64,000 nt of DNA from assembly GCA_963920635.1 (NCBI GenBank), contig OY987305.1, forward strand, positions 25,630,876-25,694,875, given 5' to 3'. Source of the stretch: Pseudeuparius sepicola (lineage: Eukaryota > Arthropoda > Insecta > Coleoptera > Anthribidae). Below are positions 1-9,272 of the stretch, one piece after another (within the stretch, counting starts at the first letter, position 1; every line of letters starts with the position of its first letter). Position numbers and translations under genes: made by a program. The notes beneath the pieces are model-generated. The model searched no databases. It was not told the origin of the DNA and saw only the letters and a list, made by a program, of their open reading frames with translations.

Positions 1-42
1 ACTATTCTACTTACTTACAAATCATAACAAACTACTGCTACA
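1..42 (-). repeat. LTR of the Gypsy element (3' LTR, cut by window edge)
   Basis: Positions 1-41 are identical to 6105-6145, and position 42 is A where 6146 is T. On the minus strand this LTR begins TGTAGCAGTAG directly after a purine-rich tract, as expected for a 3' LTR. About 167 bp of the LTR lie outside the window. Confidence 0.9.
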
Positions 43-55
43 CCTCTCCCTTTGG
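43..55 (-). other. Polypurine tract of the Gypsy element
   Basis: The minus strand reads CCAAAGGGAGAGG directly before the TG of the 3' LTR. In retroelements this is the primer site for plus-strand DNA synthesis. Position and composition fit, and the join to the LTR is seamless. Confidence 0.8.
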
Positions 56-376
56 AAAGAATGGACCCCATTCTGGCCAGTAATGGGGAACATTCTGTAA
101 ATCTAACCAGAAATGTATTATTAAAACTTAAAACAAATTCAAGATGCAGCAGCAATTTAAATAATTTATAATTTGCCAAATAGACAAAACACAAAACCTA
201 TTGTATAAAGACTAACCTACGCTATACTATCATGACCTTAACCTAGTGATACCTGATACCTAGTAAAGCGCGCGCTCTAGAGTTATTTAATACCTAAGCA
301 CATTATTCGTATTCGTAATACTATGAGATAATAATAAACATAACAGTAAACAAATAAGTAGAAAGTAGGTAACAAA
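56..376 (-). other. Gypsy 3' untranslated region, no gene
   Basis: AT-rich sequence between the pol stop codon and the polypurine tract. No open frame of note was found, and nothing resembles an envelope gene. Confidence 0.6.
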
Positions 377-3142
377 TTAAGCAGAATTATATGGTTGAAT
401 TCTATTTTTATGAATGATAATTTGTTTACCATCTTTGTCTAACAATTTACAATTAACTCCCTCGGTAGTTACAACAACAAAAGGTCCACGATACCAAGGA
501 TCAAACTTAGTTCTGTTTTCATTAGAGATTGTTACTTTATCTCCCGGTTTTAATCTTGATTCCTCAGTCTTTTCGTCGTACCTTTGCTTTCGTTTTAATT
601 TGGCTTGTTGTAAATATTTTGCTGTTTGGTTGTGGGCTAGTTGTAGTCTATAGCGTAATTCCTGATCGTACGCTTCGAGGTTATATAAAGGTTCAACCCT
701 TGACCCAAGTAGAGTCTCAGGCAGTTTTACCTTCTTGCCAAATATCAATTCGAAAGGAGTGTAGTTATGGTATGAGCTGGGAGTAGTATTGTAACAAAAT
801 GTATAATATTTTACCCAATTTTCCCAATCTCCTGGTGAATCATTTATATACATTCTGATATACTCATTGAATACTCGATGATTTCTCTCGCAACCACCTA
901 TTGTTTGACTGTGGTACGGTGTGGACGTTTTATGAGTAATCTTCAGCAACTTACACATATTTTCGAATAGTTGATTTTTATATTCCGTTCCCATGTCGGT
1001 TCTTATTTCAGCCATAGGACCATATATCAGAATAAAATTTTCTACTATAGCCTTTGCTACTGTTGCCGCCGATTTATCTGGTATAGGAATTATAACAACA
1101 TATTTGGTCAGCTCACACTGAATTGTTACAGCGTATGCGTTGCCATTATTACTTTTCATGAACGGTCCGATAGTATCAATTGAAACGATGTCAAACGATA
1201 CCTGTGGTGTTGGGGTAATTACCATAGGTTCTTTAGTTCTTATTTTTATCTTATTTAGTTGACATTGTTGACAGTTCTTTACATAATTAGCTACGTCACG
1301 GGACATATTTTTCCATTTGTAGTACATTCTTAATCTTTTCAGAAGACGCTTTTGTCCGCAATGTCCGCCAGTTATTGGATCATCATGAAATTTTGAAACT
1401 AGTTTCTTTTTCTCCTCCTGTTGGGTGACTAATGTCGGTTCATCATATATAATAATATTTAGCGATTTTAATATATTTTGCCCTTTTTCTTTGAATTCTT
1501 CTTTGGTGCACCATTGAAATATTTCACTATCCATTCTTAATTTTACAGACTTAAAACCACTATCATTCGCTATAGTTTGAAGCTGAGACATTATGTCCTC
1601 TAATGGAATAATGCCATTAATGATTGTGATTGTCTTTTGAGCGCTCACTCTTTTTTTTTTATATACCAACATTATCCTTAGACTTGCTGGTTTTATTTGA
1701 ATAATTAATGTAGGAATTTTAAGTAATTCACTTCCTTTGCTTAGAGATTCATAAACTTTGCAACTGGGTGGTGATGTAATATTTTCACCATTTTCTGTTT
1801 TATTTTCGACTTTTCGAGTCATAGAACGCGTTACTGCCAAAATTTGAGCAGCGTTTCTATGAATATCCTTTAATTCGTTTATACTTATTCGTGATAATGC
1901 ATCTGCGCCGACATTTTGTTTACCTTTTATGTACTCTACCTCAAAAGAAAATTCTTCAAGGTCTAAACGCATTCTTGTTAGCTTAGATGCTGGGTTTTTC
2001 ATAGCAAATAAATATACTAACGGCTTGTGATCTGATCTTACTAAAAATGTTGTCCCATATAGGTATGGCCGAAAGTAGGTAATCGCCCAATGAATTGCCG
2101 CCAATTCTTTTTCTATGGTAGATTTGTGGCTTTCTCCTTTAGTGAATGAGCGGGATGCATATGCAATTGGTAGGTCATTACCGTCAAAATCTTGCGATAA
2201 AATTGCTCCGCACGCTTCCTTAGACGCGTCTGTTGTTAGGATGAACTGCTTGCTAAAATCCGGGTATTGAAGGATCTTTGGACTTATCAGTGATCTTTTT
2301 AGTATTTCAAATGACATTTGACATTCATCTGTCCATGAAAATGTAGATTTTTTCCTAGTTAATCTATTAAGTGGAGCGCTGATCTCAGCAAAATTAGGTA
2401 TAAATCTCCTGTAATAATTACAAAAAGCTACAAAACGTTTCACAGCGTCAGCATTTACTGGTACTGGATAACTATCTATGATGTCGTATTTTGAATCATC
2501 TGGAAGGATTCCTTTATCCGTGATTTTATGACCCAAATATGTCACTTCTTTGTGAAAAAAACGACACTTTGTCGGATTTAATTTTAAATTAAATTTTCTA
2601 CATGTTTCGAAAACTTTTCGCAGATTATCTAAATGATGTTTTTCTGAGCATCCTATTACTATCAGGTCGTCCATGTATAAAAAAGCTCGTTCGGGTGTGA
2701 CACCTGCAAAAGCCATTGTCATCATTCTCTGAAAGCTATTGGGGCTAACTGCTAATCCAAATGGTAATCGGTTGAATCGAAATGATCCCTTGTCGGTACT
2801 GAAAGATGTGGGATCTCTGGAATCTTTTTCCAGAGGAATCTGGTGAAAACCGGAAATTAAATCTAACACGGAGAACCATTTAGCCCTTCCAAGTTGGTCT
2901 AATATGTCGTCAATTCTTGGAAGTGGAAACTTATCTGCTACCAGTTTTTTATTCAATTGTCTAAAGTCTATGACTAGACGCCATCTCTTGTCGCCATTCT
3001 CCGACTTTTTTGGTACTAATAGGACAGGGTTATTGTATTCCGAACATGACGGTTCTATGATATCGTTCTGAAGCATATTATCTACCTGACGATCAATTTC
3101 TTCTTTCTGTGTTTTTGGAATTCTATAGTTCTTAATATACAC
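377..3142 (-). CDS. pol: Gypsy pol: reverse transcriptase, RNase H, integrase
   Basis: The 921-residue open frame encodes the polymerase part of the Gypsy polyprotein. The reverse transcriptase covers about residues 1-260 and has the catalytic motif YMDD at 156-159. RNase H follows at about 300-415, with TDAS at 304-307. The integrase zinc-binding H-H-C-C motif lies near 590-635, with GGH and CQQC visible. The DDE core follows, with D in SIDTIGP, D in RTDMGTEY and E in GGCERNHR. A GPF-type C-terminal module (YRGPFVVV) is near the end. The first codon listed is GTG within PVYIKNY, so translation does not start here: the frame continues upstream and would be reached from the protease frame by a shift near 3170-3195. 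No internal stop is present. Confidence 0.95.
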   Translation of the reverse strand: MYIKNYRIPKTQKEEIDRQVDNMLQNDIIEPSCSEYNNPVLLVPKKSENGDKRWRLVIDFRQLNKKLVADKFPLPRIDDILDQLGRAKWFSVLDLISGFHQIPLEKDSRDPTSFSTDKGSFRFNRLPFGLAVSPNSFQRMMTMAFAGVTPERAFLYMDDLIVIGCSEKHHLDNLRKVFETCRKFNLKLNPTKCRFFHKEVTYLGHKITDKGILPDDSKYDIIDSYPVPVNADAVKRFVAFCNYYRRFIPNFAEISAPLNRLTRKKSTFSWTDECQMSFEILKRSLISPKILQYPDFSKQFILTTDASKEACGAILSQDFDGNDLPIAYASRSFTKGESHKSTIEKELAAIHWAITYFRPYLYGTTFLVRSDHKPLVYLFAMKNPASKLTRMRLDLEEFSFEVEYIKGKQNVGADALSRISINELKDIHRNAAQILAVTRSMTRKVENKTENGENITSPPSCKVYESLSKGSELLKIPTLIIQIKPASLRIMLVYKKKRVSAQKTITIINGIIPLEDIMSQLQTIANDSGFKSVKLRMDSEIFQWCTKEEFKEKGQNILKSLNIIIYDEPTLVTQQEEKKKLVSKFHDDPITGGHCGQKRLLKRLRMYYKWKNMSRDVANYVKNCQQCQLNKIKIRTKEPMVITPTPQVSFDIVSIDTIGPFMKSNNGNAYAVTIQCELTKYVVIIPIPDKSAATVAKAIVENFILIYGPMAEIRTDMGTEYKNQLFENMCKLLKITHKTSTPYHSQTIGGCERNHRVFNEYIRMYINDSPGDWENWVKYYTFCYNTTPSSYHNYTPFELIFGKKVKLPETLLGSRVEPLYNLEAYDQELRYRLQLAHNQTAKYLQQAKLKRKQRYDEKTEESRLKPGDKVTISNENRTKFDPWYRGPFVVVTTEGVNCKLLDKDGKQIIIHKNRIQPYNSA

Positions 3143-3153
3143 CGGAGTCCTGT

Positions 3154-3930
3154 CTAGAAGTTTAAGTTTTTGTGAATAAAAATTGTTATTGTAATTTTTT
3201 GGTCTTTTAATGCAAAAATGTCTTCAAACTCACTGCAGAGATTTAGTACATCGTCTTTCACAAACGTGGGTATATTTTGATTTAATTCTGACAATAAATT
3301 TGATTTTTTATTAATCCTTTCATTTGTAATGGTATAGATGTTATACATATCTAAATTTACAGTGTCAACTTGTGGTTCGGTTATTCGCACAGTTTCGAAA
3401 TTTGTGTTTATAATCTGCACAAATGGAGAGTGTTTTGATACTATTGACCTTGCGATAAACACACCTGGTGCTATTTGTTTATTTAGCACCACGACGTCCT
3501 GACTAATGTTTTTTAATTTGCTTAGTTGTCTAACTATTTCGCATCGAGGTGGAATAATTAAAACGTCTTTTTCTGGACTGTCGTAAATAGGAATAGATAT
3601 TTCTCCATGGTTGAATTTTAGTGTCATAGTCCAATAATCGTAATCCAGTAAACATCTGTACTTTTTTATAAAGTCTTTGCCTAATATTGCATCTGTAGGA
3701 ATAGGAAAATGTCCATCTACAACTTGGAAAGAATGTTTTATAACACAGTCATCTATAAAAATGTTTGTGGATGTGGAACCAAGGGATTTGGTTATTCCAT
3801 TCGTAATTCCTTTAAGAATGCTTGCGTTATATGAATGAACTAACTGATTTGAATTGATCTTATTTCTTTTAAAAATTGATACGTCTGCGCCTGTGTCTAC
3901 CAGAAAAGTTATTGTTTCACTGCCGGTCAT
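3154..3930 (-). CDS. Gypsy aspartic protease (retropepsin) ORF
   Basis: This 258-residue ORF has the retropepsin active-site motif DTGAD at residues 12-16 and a later ILGKDFI segment typical of the second half of the domain. It would cleave the Gag-Pol polyprotein. The C-terminal part, ending near SEFEDIFALKD, is the linker that normally runs directly into reverse transcriptase. Here the frame ends at 3154 and the RT continuation is in another frame. That could be a programmed shift or, more likely, a one-base indel in the AT-rich stretch at 3175-3200. The first Met is 53 bp beyond the gag stop, also in a different frame, so expression probably depends on frameshifting from gag. Confidence 0.88.
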   Translation of the reverse strand: MTGSETITFLVDTGADVSIFKRNKINSNQLVHSYNASILKGITNGITKSLGSTSTNIFIDDCVIKHSFQVVDGHFPIPTDAILGKDFIKKYRCLLDYDYWTMTLKFNHGEISIPIYDSPEKDVLIIPPRCEIVRQLSKLKNISQDVVVLNKQIAPGVFIARSIVSKHSPFVQIINTNFETVRITEPQVDTVNLDMYNIYTITNERINKKSNLLSELNQNIPTFVKDDVLNLCSEFEDIFALKDQKITITIFIHKNLNF

Positions 3931-3983
3931 TTCTGTTCTAAGAATAACAAAATTTGAAAATGTGAGATCGAAATGAAAAATTT

Positions 3984-5234
3984 TTACGACATTTCCCCCA
4001 ACGACTGGGGGTTCTGTCCGTTTCCCGAATTTTGACGTTCGTTTTCTGTCTCCTGTCGATTGGTGTACGTTCGGACATATCTTTGGTTTCCTCGATTATA
4101 ATTATTTTGTCCATATCCTCTACTACCTCTATTATTATAACTGTAGGTCCTTGTCTGATCATTCGTACCATTTCGGTAATATCCTCGATTTTGATTTTGC
4201 CGTCCATTATTATGGTAATTGTAATTTGGCGTTTGTCCTCTACCGCGTCCACGTCCACGGTAGTTAGAATTTCCTCTAGTATGAGTGTAAAAAATATTTG
4301 TTGTTGGTGGATCACTCCCGGTACTAACATTCACAAACTTTGTGAGCGCTTCTTGGCTCGTTGAAAATGTACCAGCCTCCATTATGAAGCGTACTCTTTC
4401 CGAGCTGGCATTTTTACTTAGAGCCCTTACTGCTGTATCAGTGACATAACCAGATGCTACCGTAGGAGGGACTCCTTCAGCAATATATGCTCTTTTCAAT
4501 GACGAAGTTAGGGCTTCTACCTCCGCCGCATATTTTGCCGCTTCCTTGGCGTTTTGCCGTAGCGCTAATAATTTTGCTGTGACTAACTTTGAGCTTTCCC
4601 TTTTTATGCCCTCTCGTAATTTTGTGACAATTGTTTCCAAATCATCGTCATCACTAATCAAATCACGTGCTTTCCCCGTTAATTTAGTTTTAACGAAAGC
4701 TACAGAATTTTCTGCATGTCCATTAGAATTCGCCTTTAACAGGGACAATGCATCAAGGAACGCTTGCAATTTGTCCACTTCGCCGTCGAAACTATTTGGA
4801 AGAATTCGACTTGCAAAATTAAAAAATTCCGCTGCTGTCATAGCCATATTGTCTTTGAGTTCAGGCGAGCTAGATTTTAGAGAATCAAAATTTTCCTGAA
4901 CGTTGCTATTAGTGTCCTCTTTCTCTACAATTTGTTCCAAGGATACCTCTGGTATTTCGTAATTGACGTCCAATACATTGAAAGATTTTACAACCTTATC
5001 CTTAATAAAAATATAAATTTGGTTCACAACAGCACGCTGACTTTCATTTAAAATTGGCCAAAAATTTCCTATCAATTTAACCGTTTTATTATACCGTTGG
5101 AGTAACTCATCTCTAACTTCATCTCTAACCGATTGACCCTTAGGTACCTCTTTTTTTAAAACTCTTTTTGATATTGTTACAACCTCGGTTTTTATATCAT
5201 TTAAAATTTGTTCCAATTCTGCCCAACGTATCAT
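3984..5234 (-). CDS. gag: Gypsy Gag, with arginine/glycine-rich C-terminus
   Basis: A 416-residue ORF in the gag position. The N-terminal part, about residues 1-120, is helical and acidic. The middle, about 130-290, resembles a retrotransposon capsid domain, with FDGEVDKLQAFLDAL followed by helical repeats. The C-terminal third is rich in R, G, N and Y and includes YRGRGRGRGQ. No CCHC zinc knuckle is present, so nucleic-acid binding probably relies on the RG-rich tail, a pattern known from several insect Gypsy families. The Met at 5234 is the first in frame, followed by IRWAELEQIL. The downstream protease is in another frame. Confidence 0.87.
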   Translation of the reverse strand: MIRWAELEQILNDIKTEVVTISKRVLKKEVPKGQSVRDEVRDELLQRYNKTVKLIGNFWPILNESQRAVVNQIYIFIKDKVVKSFNVLDVNYEIPEVSLEQIVEKEDTNSNVQENFDSLKSSSPELKDNMAMTAAEFFNFASRILPNSFDGEVDKLQAFLDALSLLKANSNGHAENSVAFVKTKLTGKARDLISDDDDLETIVTKLREGIKRESSKLVTAKLLALRQNAKEAAKYAAEVEALTSSLKRAYIAEGVPPTVASGYVTDTAVRALSKNASSERVRFIMEAGTFSTSQEALTKFVNVSTGSDPPTTNIFYTHTRGNSNYRGRGRGRGQTPNYNYHNNGRQNQNRGYYRNGTNDQTRTYSYNNRGSRGYGQNNYNRGNQRYVRTYTNRQETENERQNSGNGQNPQSLGEMS

Positions 5235-5576
5235 TAAATAATAAAAATATATATACCCAAATTAACATATACAAATTTACAATATTAGCAGTATAATGTT
5301 TAAATAATATGGCCTATTAAAAATTGCCGATGCCTAACAAAAAGAACATAAAGTTTATAAAGCGCTTGCTATTGCAATTGAAAAAAAAAACGCTAATATT
5401 GCTTACTGTTGCTGTCCATTGAACGTTGGCCTGGTGCCGCTGCGGTCAACCACCTACATAAAGGTTGATGCACAAAACCACACTTTCACAACTCACAACA
5501 CCACATCTTAACTTTTACGCCGTAAAAATTTCCACTTTGTCGTATAATCCAAAACTAGAATTGTCCGTTGCTTCCA
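5235..5576 (-). other. Gypsy spacer between small ORF and gag, no gene
   Basis: Roughly 340 bp of AT-rich sequence between the small membrane ORF and gag. No ORF or repeat was recognised. Confidence 0.5.
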
Positions 5577-5816
5577 TTACGCTACATCCATGGCCAGAGT
5601 TTCCAGCATTCTGCTCTTGCCCAACTCCTTCTTGAGTCCTCTGCGGTAAGCTCTCCTTATCTGTAGAATTACCATTACCACTACAGCTATCGTTATTACG
5701 TACATTAAAATATGTAAATCAAGTGGCACATTCACTGCTTTCTCCTGCACAATAAAATTTGAGTTTACCACCCCAGTGTCGGTAACCTCGGCTTCCTTCG
5801 ATACCGTTTTACCCAT
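5577..5816 (-). CDS. Small membrane-protein ORF upstream of gag
   Basis: A 79-residue ORF lies on the same strand as gag, between the leader repeat and gag. It starts MGKTVSKE, which fits an N-myristoylation signal (Met-Gly with Ser at position 6). It then has a polar stretch and one hydrophobic segment at about residues 34-54 (LMYVITIAVVVMVIL), followed by the basic stretch RRAYRRGLKK. It would be a small membrane-anchored protein with a cytosolic basic tail. No family is recognised. It is the first ORF after the LTR, so it would be well placed for translation from the genomic RNA. It might be a chance ORF, but the combined features argue against that. Confidence 0.55.
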   Translation of the reverse strand: MGKTVSKEAEVTDTGVVNSNFIVQEKAVNVPLDLHILMYVITIAVVVMVILQIRRAYRRGLKKELGKSRMLETLAMDVA

Positions 5817-5859
5817 GATGCCTCATTTCAGTGATCCATTAACAGCATCCATTACCATT

Positions 5860-5937
5860 GGCAGGGTTGGCAGGGTTTCGCAGGGCTGGCAGGGTTGGCA
5901 GGGTTTCGCAGGGCTGGCACGGTTGGCAGGGTCGCCA
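5860..5937 (+). repeat. 28-bp tandem repeat in the Gypsy leader
   Basis: Two perfect 28-bp units (5860-5887 and 5888-5915) built from GGCAGGGTT and CGCAGGGCT words are followed by a partial third unit (5916-5937). The third unit runs into the primer-binding site and the LTR edge. Confidence 0.9.
5925..5937 (-). other. Primer-binding site of the Gypsy element
   Basis: The minus strand reads TGGCGACCCTGCC directly after the LTR terminus ...GCTACA. The start TGG fits the complement of a tRNA CCA end, and TGGCGACC resembles the tRNA-Arg-type site of some insect Gypsy elements (from memory). The site lies inside the third unit of the leader repeat. Confidence 0.7.
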
Positions 5938-6146
5938 TGTAGCTATTGATTGGTTGGTTGTCGAATAATCACTCCATATTTCCCAAATTACTCTCGTATA
6001 TTCTTATATGTGTACATGTTGACTGATATAACTATAATGCTACATATGCCTAGCTAATAAGCCCGATGACCCCAATATGATGGGTCAGCAGTATTTAAGT
6101 ATACACTATTCTACTTACTTACAAATCATAACAAACTACTGCTACT
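5938..6146 (-). repeat. LTR of the Gypsy element (5' LTR, 209 bp)
   Basis: On the plus strand it runs from TGTAGCTATTG to ...ACTACTGCTAC(T). Its inner edge adjoins the primer-binding site and its outer 42 bp repeat positions 1-42 with one mismatch. The promoter would be inside this LTR on the minus strand, but no sure TATA box was picked out. Confidence 0.88.
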
Positions 6147-7189
6147 ACTGCTAGATACGATCCCAGCAAAGACAAGCAAGTCCCCCTGATCCCACACCCC
6201 TCAAGCTTCTGAATCATTATCTGGTGATTGATAGTGTCAAAAGCCCTTGAGAGGTCGAAATATAAACCTGCAACCTTTTCATTATTATCAATTTTTTCCT
6301 CAATGTACGTAACTGACTTATAAACTGCTAATTCGGTCGACCTTTTTGGTCTGAAGCCATACTGCTGATCAACAAGAACGTTGTTTTGAGATAGGAAATC
6401 CATAATTCTGTCATAAATCGCTCTCTCAAAGACCTTTGACACTGCAGACAGCAGTGCAACTGGTCTATAATTATTGGCATCCTGTCGGTTGCCCTTTTTA
6501 AAAACAGGAACTAATTTTGCCTTTTTTAAATCAGCAGGGAATATTCCCGCCGTGAAACACTCGTTTATTATATTTACAAGAGGTTTACTTATCAACTGTG
6601 CTACATGTTTTAAAACACACACAGGAATCTCATCAAGTCCTGCGGAGAATTTATTTGGAAAATTCATAATTATTTTAATTATTTCGAGCTCATTTACTGG
6701 TGTTAAAAAGAGACTGTTTTGACCTCGGCTACGTTCTGTAAAAGTTCTATTTGTTTGCTGTAATGGTAAGTCAAACTTGTCACTGAATACCTCTGCAATT
6801 TTTGCGGGATCACGTAAAACTCTGTTTTCAATTTCAATAGATATATTTGAATTTAATTTATTTTTATTTGTCTCGGCATTAAAGATGCCCCAAGCAGTCT
6901 TAGTTTTGTTCTTTGAATTTATTATTTTGTTCTCATTCAAACTTTTTTTATAGTTGGCTAAGAATTTCCTGTATTTTTTTCTTTCTGTTTTATAATGCTT
7001 GTACACTATCTGGCTGTTTGTGTGCTTATACCAAACATATAAGTCCTTTATATAACTACAATAGTTCCTAATTTCAGTACTTACCCAGTATTGAGAATTT
7101 TTGTTGAATCTAATTCTAGAAGTATACACTGGGAAAGCCGAATCAAAATGATAAAAAAGAATATTAAAAAAAACACTCATATTTCTCAT
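6147..7189 (-). pseudogene. LINE ORF2, reverse transcriptase part (truncated)
   Basis: This frame carries the N-terminal linker and the first half of a LINE reverse transcriptase: KAKLVPVFKKGN, NNYRPVALLSAVSKVFE, YGFRPKRSTELA and YFDLSRAFDTINH. The last of these holds the first catalytic aspartate. It breaks off after CLSLLGSYL at the Gypsy LTR, so the FADD-type motif is missing. It is out of frame with the endonuclease part by one base. The split falls in a run of eight T residues on the coding strand (7166-7173), and the two readings join there, so a homopolymer indel is the likely cause. Confidence 0.85.
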
Positions 7190-8135
7190 CCACCCCAGCC
7201 TTGCTTAATACTTCAACCCAAGATTCGGTTTGCATAAGATTAACAAATTTCAATATATTCTGTTGTGTAAAGAACCTTTTTTTAACATAGCTTACTTCTT
7301 CGTCTCTCTTATTTGTTTTAAATTTAAATACTTGTCCGTAATGGTCTGACACGTCAGTAATGAAGATAGAACAGACTGAATCTTCATTCATGACATTGCT
7401 AAATACATTGTCAATCTGGGTTCCACCGGCAGGACCATCCCTCGTCACCCCCGTAACTCGTGGTTCCAACCCATAGCTCAATAATAACCACAACAAATAA
7501 TTTGAGTTGTCATTGGTATCAAGAAAATCAATATTAAAATCACCACATACAATTAAGTATTTGTTAGGATTATACACCTTATGCAAAACCTCATTAATAT
7601 AAGTAAAAAATAAGTTTAAGTCGCCTGTTGGCGACCGATATAAGCAAATAATTGTGTAATTTTTATTATCAAAATGAAATTCAGTTAAACAGTACTCGAA
7701 ATCTTTCTCAACAGGTCCCAAGTCGAGATTGATTGTGACGGATTCCAATTCTAATCTAGAGAAAATTGCGGTTCCTCCTCCACGCGATTCATATCTAGAT
7801 GAGTTGGCAAATAATTTATAGTGCCCTAGGTTAAGAGACCAGATGTCATCTCCCTTTAACCAGTGTTCGGTTACACAAAATATGTCTGGGCACACCTCAG
7901 ACAATAAGACCTCGAGCTCCAACACTTTATTGTTCATACTTCTGGTATTAAGATGTAATAGGGTTTGGATATCTTTAGACCCCATTAGATTAGTTTCTAG
8001 CACACAGCTTTCTTGTTTTGCATCATAGTTGACTTCAGTCTTCATTGTTTTTGAATCAGTCTTCTGTAATTTCTTCATTTCCGCTTGTCCTCCGTTCATA
8101 TTGCAATTTATTCCGGATGGCACGAAAAAAATCAA
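7164..8135 (-). pseudogene. LINE ORF2, AP-endonuclease part
   Basis: A 323-residue frame with the LINE endonuclease motifs in order: LHLNTRSMNNK (N-terminal Asn), VTEHWL (catalytic Glu), RGGGTAIF, CGDFNIDF (Asp and Asn) and VSDHYG (Ser-Asp-His). It would nick target DNA for target-primed reverse transcription. The start overlaps the end of ORF1 by 80 bp. The exact start is uncertain because the conserved domain begins at about residue 60. The frame ends in the T8 tract that separates it from the reverse transcriptase. Confidence 0.87.
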
Positions 8136-9237
8136 ACTTAGTTACAGAAATTCCTTCACTCCAAGTATTAGGGTTCAATAGATCTCTGTCCAACGATATT
8201 TCTGCTCCAACCTTAAATGAGCTGAATTTGGGGTTCTTGTATTTTGGCGAAATTTTAAATACCAGAAAATCATCTCTATCAAACTTACTGTTTAGGTGAG
8301 CTTTTAGCTGCTCTGCATCCAATTCCTTTTGAAAATTTGATACATGGAACCAGGTTCTTTTTATAGTTTTAACTGCAGAAAACATACTGTCTTCTATTTT
8401 GGCTGTCCCAACAACTTTTTGTGTCTGGTTTTCTCTACGTTTTTCTTTCCTAGTTCTCACCAGTATAAAGTCATCATTGTTATTTGTTTTGGAATAGCCC
8501 TGGGTTTGTGGAGTAGGATTTGATTCAGTAGGTAAAGCAATAATATCGTCCATTATTTTCTTTTGTCTATTTACAAGTTCCTGCTGAATGCCTCCTTCCT
8601 TTTTTTGTTGTTTTGCTTGCTGAATACTTTCTTCCTTTTTTTGTGGTTGTATTGGCTGGTTCTGGTGTTCATTCATTTTTTGCTGCATTCCATTATTCGA
8701 TTGTTTTGTACTCCGTTTTTTGTTCAAATTTTCTGCTCGATACTGATATTCAATGTTTTTGGAAGTGTTTATTATTAGTTTTAGTTCTGTTACTTCTTTT
8801 TTAATTTTAAGGAGACCGTCATTTAGATGCTGTTTAAGGAATGTTTTTAATTCATCACTGAATTCCGAGGTATTTACTGTTGATTTTCTCTCTTCCTTAG
8901 ACATAGTACTCGCTAGTCTCCGTTCCAAATCACACACTTTTTGTTTCAAAGCTTCAATTTCCTTCTTTTGGTGCAAACTACGTTGTTTAAGTTGTTCATT
9001 TTCCTGCAATAACAACACCTCCTGGTTCAAGGTCTTTTGAAGATCAATGGTGGTTGCTTCAGAGTCATTGCTTATTTGCTGTATTCCACTTATTTTCACG
9101 CTACAACAAGAAGTTCTTGCACTGCAGCTGCTGTGATACATCTTGCCACATTTTTCACATTTAGTAACATTTTTAATTGCTGCTTTCTTGCAATAATTGC
9201 AGACCGATTTGGTTAACACCTCTTCATTGTCGGCCAT
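8056..9237 (-). CDS. LINE ORF1: zinc finger, coiled coil, RNA-binding-like domain
   Basis: The 393-residue ORF starts at MADNEEVL. A PHD-like finger uses C13, C16, C27, C30, H35, C38 and the C44/C45 pair. A coiled-coil stretch rich in E, K, Q and L follows at about residues 65-120. A long Q/K/N-rich linker comes next. The C-terminal region from about 290 (RTWFHVSNF, then SKFDRDDFLVFKIS) looks like an RRM-like ORF1 domain. ORF1 proteins of this type bind LINE RNA. The start ATG lies in CCAAGATGG, the same context as ORF1 at 16076. Confidence 0.82.
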   Translation of the reverse strand: MADNEEVLTKSVCNYCKKAAIKNVTKCEKCGKMYHSSCSARTSCCSVKISGIQQISNDSEATTIDLQKTLNQEVLLLQENEQLKQRSLHQKKEIEALKQKVCDLERRLASTMSKEERKSTVNTSEFSDELKTFLKQHLNDGLLKIKKEVTELKLIINTSKNIEYQYRAENLNKKRSTKQSNNGMQQKMNEHQNQPIQPQKKEESIQQAKQQKKEGGIQQELVNRQKKIMDDIIALPTESNPTPQTQGYSKTNNNDDFILVRTRKEKRRENQTQKVVGTAKIEDSMFSAVKTIKRTWFHVSNFQKELDAEQLKAHLNSKFDRDDFLVFKISPKYKNPKFSSFKVGAEISLDRDLLNPNTWSEGISVTKFDFFRAIRNKLQYERRTSGNEEITED

Positions 9238-9272
9238 CTTGGCAACTTATACTTTACATTTATCCTTATCAC

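Larger units (their letters stand above)
1..6146 (-). mobile_element. Ty3/Gypsy LTR retrotransposon, nearly complete
   Basis: Read on the minus strand the order is LTR, primer-binding site, leader repeat, small membrane ORF, gag, protease, pol (RT, RNase H, integrase), polypurine tract and LTR. Integrase after RNase H is the Ty3/Gypsy order. The left LTR is cut by the window edge, leaving 42 bp. Of these, 41 match the right LTR, so the insertion looks recent. The element interrupts a CR1/Jockey-like LINE whose reverse transcriptase reading stops at about 6147. No env-like ORF lies between pol and the polypurine tract. The protease-pol frame break suggests this copy may be defective. Confidence 0.93.
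6147..9240 (-). mobile_element. CR1/Jockey-like LINE, 3' part displaced by Gypsy insertion
   Basis: ORF1 with a PHD-like zinc finger is followed by an ORF2 with APE-type endonuclease and reverse transcriptase, the order of CR1/Jockey-group LINEs. The reverse transcriptase stops at 6147, where the Gypsy LTR begins, so the rest should lie left of the window. A frameshift in an A8 tract at 7166-7173 splits ORF2. The same ORF1 type recurs in the LINE at 16064-22050. Confidence 0.88.

Noticed and set aside
56..376. Envelope gene of an errantivirus after pol
   Set aside because: The space between the pol stop and the polypurine tract is about 320 bp and has no open frame.
4032..4899. Plus-strand open frames opposite gag
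   Set aside because: Mirror frames of the gag coding strand, with no domain of their own.
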